Below, in pieces: positions 24,809 through 33,006 of a stretch of 41,573 bases of DNA. The DNA is taken from the NCBI GenBank assembly GCA_037190805.1, contig JBBCJR010000006.1, forward strand, positions 1-41,573, in the 5' to 3' direction. The notes beneath the pieces are model-generated. The model searched no databases. It saw only the letters and a program-made list of their open reading frames with translations, and had not been told where the DNA came from. Origin of the DNA: JBBCJR01 sp037190805. GTDB taxonomy: Bacteria; Pseudomonadota; Alphaproteobacteria; Sphingomonadales; Sphingomonadaceae. Position 1 is the stretch's first letter, and each line of letters begins with the position of its first letter. A program made the position numbers and the translations under genes.

Positions 24809-25609
24809 ATGACCAGGCTTCCAACCTTCTTTCTGCCGCATGGCGGCGGCCCATGCTTCTTTATGGACGAGGGGCGCGGTCCACCCGAGATGTGGCGGCC
24901 GATGGCCGATTTCCTGGCCCATGTCATCGCCGATCTGCCGGAACGTCCGCGGGCTCTCCTGATCGTGTCGGGACATTGGGAAGAGCCGCGTTTCGAGGTT
25001 CATGTCGGCGAACGCCCGGCCCTGCTCTACGATTATTACGGTTTTCCGGAGCATACCTATCGTCTGCGCTGGGATGCGCCGGGCGCTCCGGATATCGCGC
25101 GCCGCGCCGCCGGTCTGCTGGAGGCGGCAGGGTTCCCGACCGACGAGGAAGCGGAGCGCGGGTGGGATCATGGCGTATTCATCCCGATGATGGTTGCCGT
25201 GCCGGGCGCCGATATCCCGACCGCGCAGCTGTCGCTTCGTCACGATCTCGACCCGGCCGCTCATATCGAAGCGGGCCGTGCGCTGGCGCCGCTGAGAGAA
25301 GAGGGGGTGCTGATCGTCGGGTCGGGCATGAGCTTCCACAACATGCGCGAGCGCGGGCCGCAGGCGACACCGGGCGCGGACCTGTTCGATGCCGCGCTGA
25401 CCGGGGCGGTGACGGACCCGGACCCTGCCGCGCGGCGCGCCCGCCTTGTCGAGTGGGCGGGGTTGCCGATGGCGGCCTATGCGCACCCGCGCGAAGAGCA
25501 TCTGATCCCGCTGATGGTTGCGGCCGGCGCGGGCGGCGACGATCCCGCCGCTCACATCTTCCGCGATCATGTGCTGGGCTGGACGGTCTCGGCGTTCCGC
25601 TTCGGCTGA
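24809..25609 (+). CDS. DODA-type extradiol aromatic-ring-opening dioxygenase (YgiD-like)
   Basis: A 266-residue class III extradiol dioxygenase of the LigB superfamily, 4,5-DOPA dioxygenase/YgiD type. Candidate metal ligands are His11 in FFLPHGGGP, His56 in IVSGHWE and His231 in REEHLIPL; His121 (WDHGVFIPM), His177 (GMSFHNMR) and His226 (YAHPREEH) complete the conserved set. The substrate is a catechol-type compound not determinable here. It is divergent from nfuA (80 bp) and its 3' end overlaps the convergent xdhC-family gene by 43 bp. Confidence 0.92.
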   Translation: MTRLPTFFLPHGGGPCFFMDEGRGPPEMWRPMADFLAHVIADLPERPRALLIVSGHWEEPRFEVHVGERPALLYDYYGFPEHTYRLRWDAPGAPDIARRAAGLLEAAGFPTDEEAERGWDHGVFIPMMVAVPGADIPTAQLSLRHDLDPAAHIEAGRALAPLREEGVLIVGSGMSFHNMRERGPQATPGADLFDAALTGAVTDPDPAARRARLVEWAGLPMAAYAHPREEHLIPLMVAAGAGGDDPAAHIFRDHVLGWTVSAFRFG

Positions 25610-26523
25610 CGCAATGCGCCCACCAGCTGGGCAAGGATTGAGACGGCGATCTCCGGCGGCGTGAGGGCGCCGATGGCAAGTCCGGCCGGACCGTTGATGC
25701 GTGCCTGAGCGGCATCGTCATGGCCCAGGCTCCGCAGCCGGTCTAGCCGCCGCGCCTGGTTTCGGCGTGATCCAAGCCCCGCGATGTAGAAGGCGTCGGA
25801 CTCCAGCGCCGCGATCAGCGCGGGATCGTCGATCTTGGGGTCGTGGCTGAGCGTCACCACTGCGGTCGCGGCATCCAGCGGCAGCGCCGCCAGGGCTTCA
25901 TCCGGAAAGCGATGATCGAGGGGAATCCCTGGAAACCGATCGGGCGTGGCGAAGCGTTCGCGCGGGTCGACGACCATGGCCTCGAATCCGGCCAGCGTCG
26001 CCATCGGCGCCAGCGACTGGGCGATGTGCCCGGCGCCGACGATGACCAGACGCGGTGGCGGCGCGTAGCGATTGACGAAGGCGTTTGCGGGGTCACCCTG
26101 CTGTGTCGTGCGGCCGGTGGCGAGATCGGTGACGAGGTCGACATGCCGTCTCGCCGCCGTTGCCGATACGACCGCGTCGACGAGGCTGGGGGGGAAGCCG
26201 TCGTCATCCATCCGTTGAACGATGATCGCGATGCTGCCCCCACAAGGCAGGCCGACCGTCCAGGCCGTGTCGTCGTCGACCCCGTAATCCAGCCGGCGGA
26301 AGCCACCATTAGCGATGATCGCTGCCGCTTCGACCAGCACGTCGCCTTCGACGCAGCCGCCCGAGACCGATCCTTCGAGATGCCCATCGTCGCGCACCGC
26401 CAGATGGCTGCCGATGGGGCGGGGCGCAGACCCCCAGGTCTGGATGACAGTCGCGATGGCGACGCCATGGCCGGCGCGGTGCCAGCTGGCGGCATGACGA
26501 AGAGGGTCCTGAGCGATCGACAT
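25567..26523 (-). CDS. XdhC/CoxI-family protein
   Basis: A 318-residue two-domain protein. The N-terminal XdhC_CoxI domain includes TWGSAPRPIGSHLAVRDDG and SVSGGCVEGDV; the C-terminal Rossmann-like domain starts with VIVGAGHIAQSLAPMA and includes VTLSHDPKIDDPAL and YIAGLGSRRNQARRL. Family members bind and sulfurate molybdenum cofactor for xanthine-dehydrogenase-type enzymes. No molybdoenzyme subunits lie beside it in this window. ATG at 26523 is chosen over 26559. Its last 43 bp overlap the convergent dioxygenase gene. Confidence 0.9.
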   Translation of the reverse strand: MSIAQDPLRHAASWHRAGHGVAIATVIQTWGSAPRPIGSHLAVRDDGHLEGSVSGGCVEGDVLVEAAAIIANGGFRRLDYGVDDDTAWTVGLPCGGSIAIIVQRMDDDGFPPSLVDAVVSATAARRHVDLVTDLATGRTTQQGDPANAFVNRYAPPPRLVIVGAGHIAQSLAPMATLAGFEAMVVDPRERFATPDRFPGIPLDHRFPDEALAALPLDAATAVVTLSHDPKIDDPALIAALESDAFYIAGLGSRRNQARRLDRLRSLGHDDAAQARINGPAGLAIGALTPPEIAVSILAQLVGALRQPKRNAETVQPST

Positions 26524-26612
26524 GAAGGGCCTGTCGCACGCCGGTACCGACCTTGTCACGGGGGATCAAAGGCTGATGAAGACCCCAATCGCCGGCAATG
26601 TCGCGCCTGACG

Positions 26613-26656
26613 GGCGCTACCCCGCCCAAGGCCGTCCGGCCTGGTGGGGTAGCGCC
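26613..26656 (-). terminator. Long stem-loop behind the glutamate dehydrogenase gene
   Basis: The outer arms GGCGCTACCCC and GGGGTAGCGCC are perfectly complementary, and an inner helix AGGCC/GGCCT is nested inside (44 nt in all). It starts 10 bp past the gdh stop on the minus strand. There is no T run behind it, so termination may need assistance; it may also protect the 3' end of the long mRNA. Confidence 0.5.
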
Positions 26657-26666
26657 AGCAAGGGGA

Positions 26667-29600
26667 TCAGCGGGTCATCACCGCCCGTGCCTGGCTGCTC
26701 AGCTGGGCAAGGATGGTAGGCGTCACCACGCCGCCCGCGCGCGCGCGGGCGGCACGGGCGCGGAGCTGCTCGACGCGTGGCGCGTGTTCGACCAGCCAAT
26801 GCTCCACCGCTGCCAGCGGCTGTTCCTTGGTGGCGATGCGGCCCAGCAGATCCAGTCGCAACTGCTCGAGGTCGCGGGCGACCCCGGCCACCAGCAGCCG
26901 TTCCCACGGATCGGTGGGGTCGAGCGTGATGGCCGCGCTCTTTGCCCAGTCGATCGACAGGGCGTCACCCAGCCGGACATAGGCTTCCGCAAGCTTGACC
27001 TCGTCCAGGCCTGATTCGGCGGCCAGCGCGGCAAGGCCGATCGCGCCGTCCATCGCGCCCAAGCGAACGATGGCGCGGATTACCGCAGACGAACCGCCGG
27101 TTTCGCCAAGCTGCGTGGTGAACGTATCGATTCGCGCCATCGCCTCGCGGCTGACCGTCCCGTCGAGCGCGGCGTCGAGGCGGCGGAGGCCGCCGGCCAG
27201 GCGGGCAACCATGGCCGCCGGCTGATCGTTGGGACCGGTGATACGCACCATGTCGGACAGATGCTGGCTAGCCGCGCTCGCCGCCGCGACCAGCAGCGTC
27301 AGCTTCGCCTGGGCGGGGGCATCGTCGCCTTCGATGGCCGCCCACAATGCCGGCAGATCGAACAGCGCCGAGACGCCCGCATAGGCGTTCGCGACATGGC
27401 CGAGGGACGTTCCCTCCTGCTCGGCGATGGCGAAGGGCGGGGTTATGCCCAGCCGGTTGACGATGCGGTTGGCCAGCTTGGTGGCAACGATCGGCCCGCG
27501 CAGACGGTGAGCGAGAATGGCATCGCGATGTCGCGCGGCCATCTGGGGCGGGAAGGCGGCGATCAGCGTCGGTTCCAGCACCGTGTCGTCGGGATCGAGG
27601 CTGTGCTCGATCGCATCCTGGAGCGCGAGCTTGGCATAGGCCAGCAATACCGCCAGCTCGGGCCGCATCAGGCCTTGGCCGCCCTGGGCGCGGATGCCCA
27701 GCTGATCGTCCGACGGCAGCCCTTCCACCGCGCGATCGAGGCGGCCGGATGCCTCCAGCGTCTGGATGGTGCGGACCAGCGCCGATACGGCGCGGGCCCC
27801 CCCCCGCTCGGCGATCGACAGTGCCTGGGTCTGGAGGCGGTTGTCCTCCAACACCAGACCGGCCACCGCGTCCGTCATTTCGGCCAGCAAGCGGTTGCGA
27901 TCGTCGAAGCCGAGCGCACCGCTGGCCACGTCGCGGCCCAGCGCGATCTTGATATTGACCTCGTTGTCCGAGCAGTCGACGCCGGCCGAATTGTCGATGA
28001 AGTCGGTGTTGAGTCGTCCGCCGGTCAAGGCATAGTCGACCCGCCCGGCCTGTGTGACACCAAGGTTGGCGCCTTCGCCGAGGACGCGCGCGCGCACGTC
28101 GCGGCCATTGACGCGATGGGCGTCGTTGGCACGGTCGCCGACCTCGGCGTTGGTTTCCGCGGCGCCCTTGATGTAGGTGCCGATGCCGCCGAACCATAGC
28201 AGGTCGACCTGGCTTTTCAGGATCGCGGAGATCAATTCCGACGGGCTCGCCGATTCGGCTCCGAGCCCCAGCATGGCCTGTACTTCGGGCGACAGGGGAA
28301 TGGCCTTCTGGTCGCGTCCGAAGACGCCGCCGCCGGCAGAGATCAGCGCCCGATCATAATCCGCCCAGGACGAGCGCGGCAGGTCGAACAACCGCTTGCG
28401 CTCCGCCCAGCTCGCCACCGGATCGGGCGCGGGGTCGAGGAAGATGTGACGATGGTCGAAGGCCGCTACCAGCTTCAGACTTTTCGACAGCAGCATGCCG
28501 TTGCCGAACACGTCGCCCGACATGTCGCCGCAGCCGGCGACCCGGATGGGGTCGGTCTGGACGTCGACGCCGAGCTCGGCGAAGTGCCGCGTCACCGATA
28601 CCCATGCGCCGCGTGCGGTAATGGCCATCGCCTTGTGGTCGTAGCCATGGCTGCCGCCGCTGGCGAAAGCGTCTCCCAGCCAGAAATTGTGCGCGACGGC
28701 GATGGCGTTGGCGACGTCGGAAAAGGCGGCCGTGCCCTTGTCGGCGGCGACCACCAGATAGGCATCGTCACCGTCCAGCCGGTGAACATCGGCGGGCGGG
28801 ACGACCGCGCCGTCGACGATGTTGTCGGTGACCGACAACAGGGCGCGGATGTAGATGCGATAGGCCTCCGTCCCTTCCGCCAGCCAGGCTTCGCGGTCGG
28901 TCGGCGGGGGCAACTGCTTGGCATAGAAGCCGCCCTTGGCGCCGGTCGGCACGATGACGGCATTCTTGACCAGCTGCGCCTTGATCAGGCCCAGAATCTC
29001 GGTGCGGAAATCGTCGCGCCGGTCCGACCAGCGCAGGCCGCCGCGGGCCACCGGGCCGCCACGCAGATGAACGCCCTCGACACGGATCGAATAGACGAAA
29101 ATCTCCCGATATGGCACCGGCTTGGGCAGGCCGGGGATGCGGGCCGGATCGACCTTGAAGGCCAGCGCTTCCGGGCCGCCGTCGACGAAGGCATTGGTCC
29201 TCAAACAGGCATCGATCACCGCCCGGAACAGGCGCAGGATACGATCCTCGTCGATCGACGTCACCCGAGCGAGCCCGGCATCCATCGCCACCAGCGCCGC
29301 TGCTTCAGTCGCCTCGCGGTCGGCAAGGTGAGGATCATGGCGGGCATTGAACAGCGCCAGCAGGGCGGCCGCGACGCCGTGGCCGCCAGCCAGCGCCTCG
29401 ACCACGGTGTCGAGGCCGTAGGAGCTGCCAGTCTGGCGCAGATAACGGAACCAGGCGCGCAACAGCGTGACGCCGCGCCGGTCGATGCGGGCGCGCACCA
29501 TCAGAGCGTTGAACGCGTCATTTTCGTCGACGCCTGTCAGCACGGCGCGCAGCGCCTCCTCTACCGCCTGTCCATCGCGATCCAGGTCGAAGGCGGGGTC

Positions 29601-31328
29601 GGCGGGCTCGACGCTGAACTGGTGGATCCAGCCCAGCGCACCGCCCTCGCCCAGTTCGTGCGGCATTTCCTCGATGACGCGGAAGCCGAAATGCTCCAGC
29701 ACGGGAACGGCATCGCTCAGCGCGATGATGTCTCCGGCCCGATAGATGTTGAGACGCAGCCGTCCCGGCTCGTCGTCGGGGCAGATGCGCACATCGCGAT
29801 CGTCCGGACCGTTCAGCCGGTCGAGGCGGATGATGTCGATCGCCGCTTCCTCGGGGCGGAAGTGGCTGCGATAGGCCGGGCCAAATCCGTTGCCATAGGT
29901 GATCGCGAACCGCGCGGCGCGCTGCGGGGAGACGTGCGCGCGCAGCGCTCCTTCCACCGCCGGCACCCAGCCACGCACCATATCGCGCAGTCGGGCGTCG
30001 AGCACCTCTGCGCTGTCGCCGGTCCCTGTCGGATGGACGATGACATAGCGCATCGACACCAGCGGCCCTTCGCGAAGCTCCGCCGCCGAACTGGCGAGTG
30101 TTCCGCCGAGGCCGGTTTCAAGAAGTCGGCCGATCGCCGCTGCGCGTTCCGCCGAATAGTCGTTGCCCGGCAGCCAGACCAGCACCGTCGAATGACGGCC
30201 CAGTGGATCGGGCACGACGAGCAGGCGCGGCCGGGGGCGATCGATCAGGCTCATCGCGGTGAGCGCGATATCGGCCAGCTGGTCCGGGCTGACCTCGAAC
30301 AGCAGGTCGTGGGGCAGGGTATCGACGACATGAGCCAGCGTCTTGCCCGCATGGCTGGTGGGGGTGAATCCCAGCCGGTCGGTCAGGCGCCGTACCCGTT
30401 CCCGGATCAGCGGCACCTCGGCGGGCGACGTCGCCAGCGCCTGGCTGGTGAACAGACCGGCGAACACCGACACGCCTGACAGCTGGCCATTCGCTCCACG
30501 TCTTGGGACGACGATCAGATCATAGGGCGATCGGCGATGGACGGTTGCCTGCTCGTCCGCCTTGGCGATCAGCAGCGGCGTCGCGGGGTTCGACAGGGCG
30601 CCGAGGGCGGCATCGGCCGCTGCCCCCGACCAGGGCAGCGAAGCGTCATCGCGCGTCAGAACGCCCAGCGGCGAACTGAACGCACGGCCGGAGACGTCCA
30701 GATCGATCGCGCTCAGCAGCGTGAAATTATGCTGCGCCAGCCAGCGCAGGAACGCAGCGCCCTCCGCATCGTCGATACCTTCGGCTGCGGCTTCGAGGCG
30801 GGCCAGCATCGGCTTCCAGTCCGACACGGCGGCGCGAACGTCGCCCAGCACGTCGCGCAGTTCCTGGGCGATTGCGGCGCGGGTGCGGGCGTCGGCCCGC
30901 TCGGTTTCGATGAAGATCCACGATTCGCGCTTGCCGGCGCCAGGTGCCGCGCCCTGGGCGGGCTGCACGCTGACCAGCCGTCCGTCGCCATCGCGGACGA
31001 CATCGACGATCGGGTGCAGCAACCGTTCGATCGTGAGCCCGCGCGCGGTCAGCACGCCGGCCACCGAATCGACCAGGAACGGCATGTCATCATTCACGAC
31101 CGCCAGACGGGTGCGGCGCTCGCCCGCGGACGACAGGCGCGCGCCAAGCTCGATTTCGGCTCCGTCGCCCGTGCGCTGGTCGGCGGCGATGCGGATGAAG
31201 GCGATGATGTCGTTGATCGCCCGTTCCGGCAGGTCGAACACCTCGCCCGGCAATGCCCCGGCAAGCAGGGCGTCCACATAGGCGCGCGAATCGGGCGCCT
31301 CCGCGTGAGAGTCGAGCCGATGCACCAT
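26667..31328 (-). CDS. gdhB: Large NAD-dependent glutamate dehydrogenase (180-kDa class)
   Basis: A 1553-residue protein of the large NAD-specific glutamate dehydrogenase class (about 1600 residues in Streptomyces, Caulobacter and Pseudomonas). It deaminates glutamate to 2-oxoglutarate and ammonium, a mainly catabolic role. The N-terminal regulatory part is ACT-like (RLAVVNDDMPFLVDSVAGVL). The catalytic part shows FVYSIRVEGVHLRGGPVARGGLRWSDRRDDFRTE, VIVPTGAKGGFYAKQLP and the nucleotide domain with GCGDMSGDVFGNGMLLS and WFGGIGTYIKG. GGAGG 5 bp ahead fixes the ATG at 31328; the TTG at 31340 is rejected. A C9 run at about 27799 leaves the frame intact. Confidence 0.96.
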   Translation of the reverse strand: MVHRLDSHAEAPDSRAYVDALLAGALPGEVFDLPERAINDIIAFIRIAADQRTGDGAEIELGARLSSAGERRTRLAVVNDDMPFLVDSVAGVLTARGLTIERLLHPIVDVVRDGDGRLVSVQPAQGAAPGAGKRESWIFIETERADARTRAAIAQELRDVLGDVRAAVSDWKPMLARLEAAAEGIDDAEGAAFLRWLAQHNFTLLSAIDLDVSGRAFSSPLGVLTRDDASLPWSGAAADAALGALSNPATPLLIAKADEQATVHRRSPYDLIVVPRRGANGQLSGVSVFAGLFTSQALATSPAEVPLIRERVRRLTDRLGFTPTSHAGKTLAHVVDTLPHDLLFEVSPDQLADIALTAMSLIDRPRPRLLVVPDPLGRHSTVLVWLPGNDYSAERAAAIGRLLETGLGGTLASSAAELREGPLVSMRYVIVHPTGTGDSAEVLDARLRDMVRGWVPAVEGALRAHVSPQRAARFAITYGNGFGPAYRSHFRPEEAAIDIIRLDRLNGPDDRDVRICPDDEPGRLRLNIYRAGDIIALSDAVPVLEHFGFRVIEEMPHELGEGGALGWIHQFSVEPADPAFDLDRDGQAVEEALRAVLTGVDENDAFNALMVRARIDRRGVTLLRAWFRYLRQTGSSYGLDTVVEALAGGHGVAAALLALFNARHDPHLADREATEAAALVAMDAGLARVTSIDEDRILRLFRAVIDACLRTNAFVDGGPEALAFKVDPARIPGLPKPVPYREIFVYSIRVEGVHLRGGPVARGGLRWSDRRDDFRTEILGLIKAQLVKNAVIVPTGAKGGFYAKQLPPPTDREAWLAEGTEAYRIYIRALLSVTDNIVDGAVVPPADVHRLDGDDAYLVVAADKGTAAFSDVANAIAVAHNFWLGDAFASGGSHGYDHKAMAITARGAWVSVTRHFAELGVDVQTDPIRVAGCGDMSGDVFGNGMLLSKSLKLVAAFDHRHIFLDPAPDPVASWAERKRLFDLPRSSWADYDRALISAGGGVFGRDQKAIPLSPEVQAMLGLGAESASPSELISAILKSQVDLLWFGGIGTYIKGAAETNAEVGDRANDAHRVNGRDVRARVLGEGANLGVTQAGRVDYALTGGRLNTDFIDNSAGVDCSDNEVNIKIALGRDVASGALGFDDRNRLLAEMTDAVAGLVLEDNRLQTQALSIAERGGARAVSALVRTIQTLEASGRLDRAVEGLPSDDQLGIRAQGGQGLMRPELAVLLAYAKLALQDAIEHSLDPDDTVLEPTLIAAFPPQMAARHRDAILAHRLRGPIVATKLANRIVNRLGITPPFAIAEQEGTSLGHVANAYAGVSALFDLPALWAAIEGDDAPAQAKLTLLVAAASAASQHLSDMVRITGPNDQPAAMVARLAGGLRRLDAALDGTVSREAMARIDTFTTQLGETGGSSAVIRAIVRLGAMDGAIGLAALAAESGLDEVKLAEAYVRLGDALSIDWAKSAAITLDPTDPWERLLVAGVARDLEQLRLDLLGRIATKEQPLAAVEHWLVEHAPRVEQLRARAARARAGGVVTPTILAQLSSQARAVMTR

Positions 31329-31343
31329 CAATGCCTCCAATAT

Positions 31344-31363
31344 GGCGCTGCGGGTGCAGCGCC
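31344..31363 (-). promoter_or_regulatory. Hairpin in the leader of the glutamate dehydrogenase gene
   Basis: GGCGCTGC and GCAGCGCC form a perfect 8-bp stem with a 4-nt loop (GGGT). On the minus strand it ends 5 bp before the GGAGG ribosome-binding site of gdh and lies between the PAS-protein stop and gdh. It has no T tract. It could limit read-through or affect access to the ribosome-binding site; this is inference from position. Confidence 0.35.
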
Positions 31364-31445
31364 GATCAGATATTCAACCTCGCCCTGCCCGACGCCATTC
31401 AGCCTCGATCATGGAGGCGGAGGCCGGCAACAGGGCGCCTGTCCT

Positions 31446-32777
31446 CTATGGTCTGTGGGAACGGGAACGGCAAGCCGCAAGGGCGCGAACCGCCTGGTCG
31501 ACAAGCGTCGGCCGGGCATCGACGGCATCGATCACTGCCAGGCCCTGATCACCGTCGCGGCGGGCGATCAGCAGCACGAACTCCCCATCCGGCGCGTTGA
31601 TGGCCAGCTCGGCCCCGAGATGGGCAATTGCGGGCGCGTTGCGCAATTGGCGACGGGCACGCTCGACCTTGCCGGGGGCTGCGGTTGGCGCGTCGATCGC
31701 CTTGCGATGGGCGCGCTCGGCACTGACGAGACCCTTGATGCCACCTGTCGTCCGCTCGATCATCGTCGGCAGTCCGCCCGAAGGGACGGCGACGCGCGCG
31801 GCATGGCTCAGCACGGCGGCATATTCGGTCAGCCGGGTCTTGTCGTGGTCGGCGCCGAAAATCAGTTTGACCACCGGGGTCATCGGCGCGCGCGGCTGGG
31901 CAACGATGCCGGCGTCGGCCAGGATTTCGGCATAGGCTTCGGGATCGGCGGTGGCGGCGATGCGGAAGTCGTGCGCCTGCCCAAGCGCGGTGTAGAGCGC
32001 CGCGCGGCTGCGGGCGTCGGCGCCGCGCACCAGCTCGGCGCTGCCACGGGCGGCGGCCAGCCTGTCGTAAAGGTCGGCATCGGCGGGCAGCGCCTCGCCC
32101 TCGAAGGAAATATCGTCTTCAATCTCAGGGGTGAAGGACAGGTCGTCCGCGCCGGGACCGTCGGCCCAGATCGGCGACAATGTCTGAGGCCGTTCCGGCG
32201 CGGGCACCGACTGGCGCATTTCCAGCACCAGCTCGGCGGCAGTGTCGGGATCGGCCAATTCCTTCCAGTTGATGACGCCGTAGATGAAATCGATCGTCTC
32301 GCCGTTCGACGACAGCGGCATCAGGATACCGCGATAGAGCGTATTGTTGCCGCGCTGGCTGACGAACTCGGCCTCGAAGCCGATCGGCGCGCGGTTGGCG
32401 ATGATCTGGAAATAATGGTCGGTCAGCCGCGACAGCAGCGAACGGGCCGGAACGTCGGCGATGGTCGCCATGTTGCGATCATAGCGGCATTCCTCGCGCA
32501 GCTCCTCGCCGACATAGGCGATGCGCGGCACCTCCCGATCCTCGGTGAAGTCCAGAAGGACGCTGTGGCGGGAAAAGTCGTCGACGGCGGCGGGGTCGAG
32601 CTCGGCCACCGACGGATAGGCGCGATCCTTCAGCAGCGACACCCAGTAGTTATAGGCGCGCACATGCATCCGGCGCTCGTCGCTGCCGATCAGCGGCGGC
32701 GTTTCCATGGCCGGCTCGACCAGGTCGAGCACGTCATCCGGCCCGAACTCTTCGCCGCCCAAGTCCACTTCGACCAT
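31446..32777 (-). CDS. PAS-domain (PAS_5-like) protein of unknown function
   Basis: A 443-residue soluble protein. Residues of about 40-170 form a PAS-like module of the PAS_5 (DUF1457) kind: YWVSLLKDRAYPSVAELDP, VLLDFTEDREVPRIAYVGEEL and FIYGVINWKEL. No HTH, kinase or cyclase motifs follow; instead there is an acidic linker (about 195-240) and a second Ala-rich domain that I do not recognise, ending in AVRALAACRSRSHRP. ATG at 32777 is chosen over 32783 because the AGG stands 6 bp ahead of it. It reads towards gdh with a 117-bp gap, so the two may be co-transcribed and functionally linked (inference). Confidence 0.7.
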   Translation of the reverse strand: MVEVDLGGEEFGPDDVLDLVEPAMETPPLIGSDERRMHVRAYNYWVSLLKDRAYPSVAELDPAAVDDFSRHSVLLDFTEDREVPRIAYVGEELREECRYDRNMATIADVPARSLLSRLTDHYFQIIANRAPIGFEAEFVSQRGNNTLYRGILMPLSSNGETIDFIYGVINWKELADPDTAAELVLEMRQSVPAPERPQTLSPIWADGPGADDLSFTPEIEDDISFEGEALPADADLYDRLAAARGSAELVRGADARSRAALYTALGQAHDFRIAATADPEAYAEILADAGIVAQPRAPMTPVVKLIFGADHDKTRLTEYAAVLSHAARVAVPSGGLPTMIERTTGGIKGLVSAERAHRKAIDAPTAAPGKVERARRQLRNAPAIAHLGAELAINAPDGEFVLLIARRDGDQGLAVIDAVDARPTLVDQAVRALAACRSRSHRP

Positions 32778-32862
32778 CGTCATCCTCGCGAGCCTATCAT
32801 GGTTGATCCTGGAGGCAACGTGGTTGCAATTCCGTTAAGTTGTGACGGCCGGTTCCGCCGCC

Positions 32863-32891
32863 TTGCGCGGCCACGCCGTCGCTGATATGCG
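32863..32891 (+). promoter_or_regulatory. Probable sigma-70-type promoter of tRNA-Thr
   Basis: TTGCGC (32863-32868) and TATGCG (32886-32891) are separated by exactly 17 bp, and the tRNA starts 12 bp after the second box, the position expected for a tRNA promoter with a very short leader. Confidence 0.4.
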
Positions 32892-32903
32892 CCCGGCGCC
32901 TGT

Positions 32904-32979
32904 GCCGCTGTAGCTCAGATGGTAGAGCAACGCATTCGTAATGCGTGGGTCGGGGGTTCGAGTCCCTCCAGCGGCACCA
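32904..32979 (+). tRNA. tRNA-Thr (anticodon CGT)
   Basis: A full cloverleaf: acceptor stem GCCGCTG/CAGCGGC, D arm TAGCTCAGATGGTAGAGCA, anticodon stem ACGCA/TGCGT with loop TTCGTAA giving anticodon CGT, T arm containing GGTTCGAGTCC, discriminator A and an encoded CCA (32977-32979). It reads the ACG threonine codon. Confidence 0.96.
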
Positions 32980-33006
32980 CAGGCACCCCCGATTTTCGTC
33001 ATTCCG

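Noticed and set aside
27797..27810. C9 run in the glutamate dehydrogenase gene as a possible frameshift.
   Set aside because: The frame is open and the protein sequence continues with family similarity on both sides.
28446..32885. Very long plus-strand open frames (677 and 782 codons) opposite the glutamate dehydrogenase and PAS genes.
   Set aside because: They are antisense shadows of high-GC coding sequence; the products are rich in Arg, Gly, His and Gln with no domain, while the minus-strand proteins are clear.
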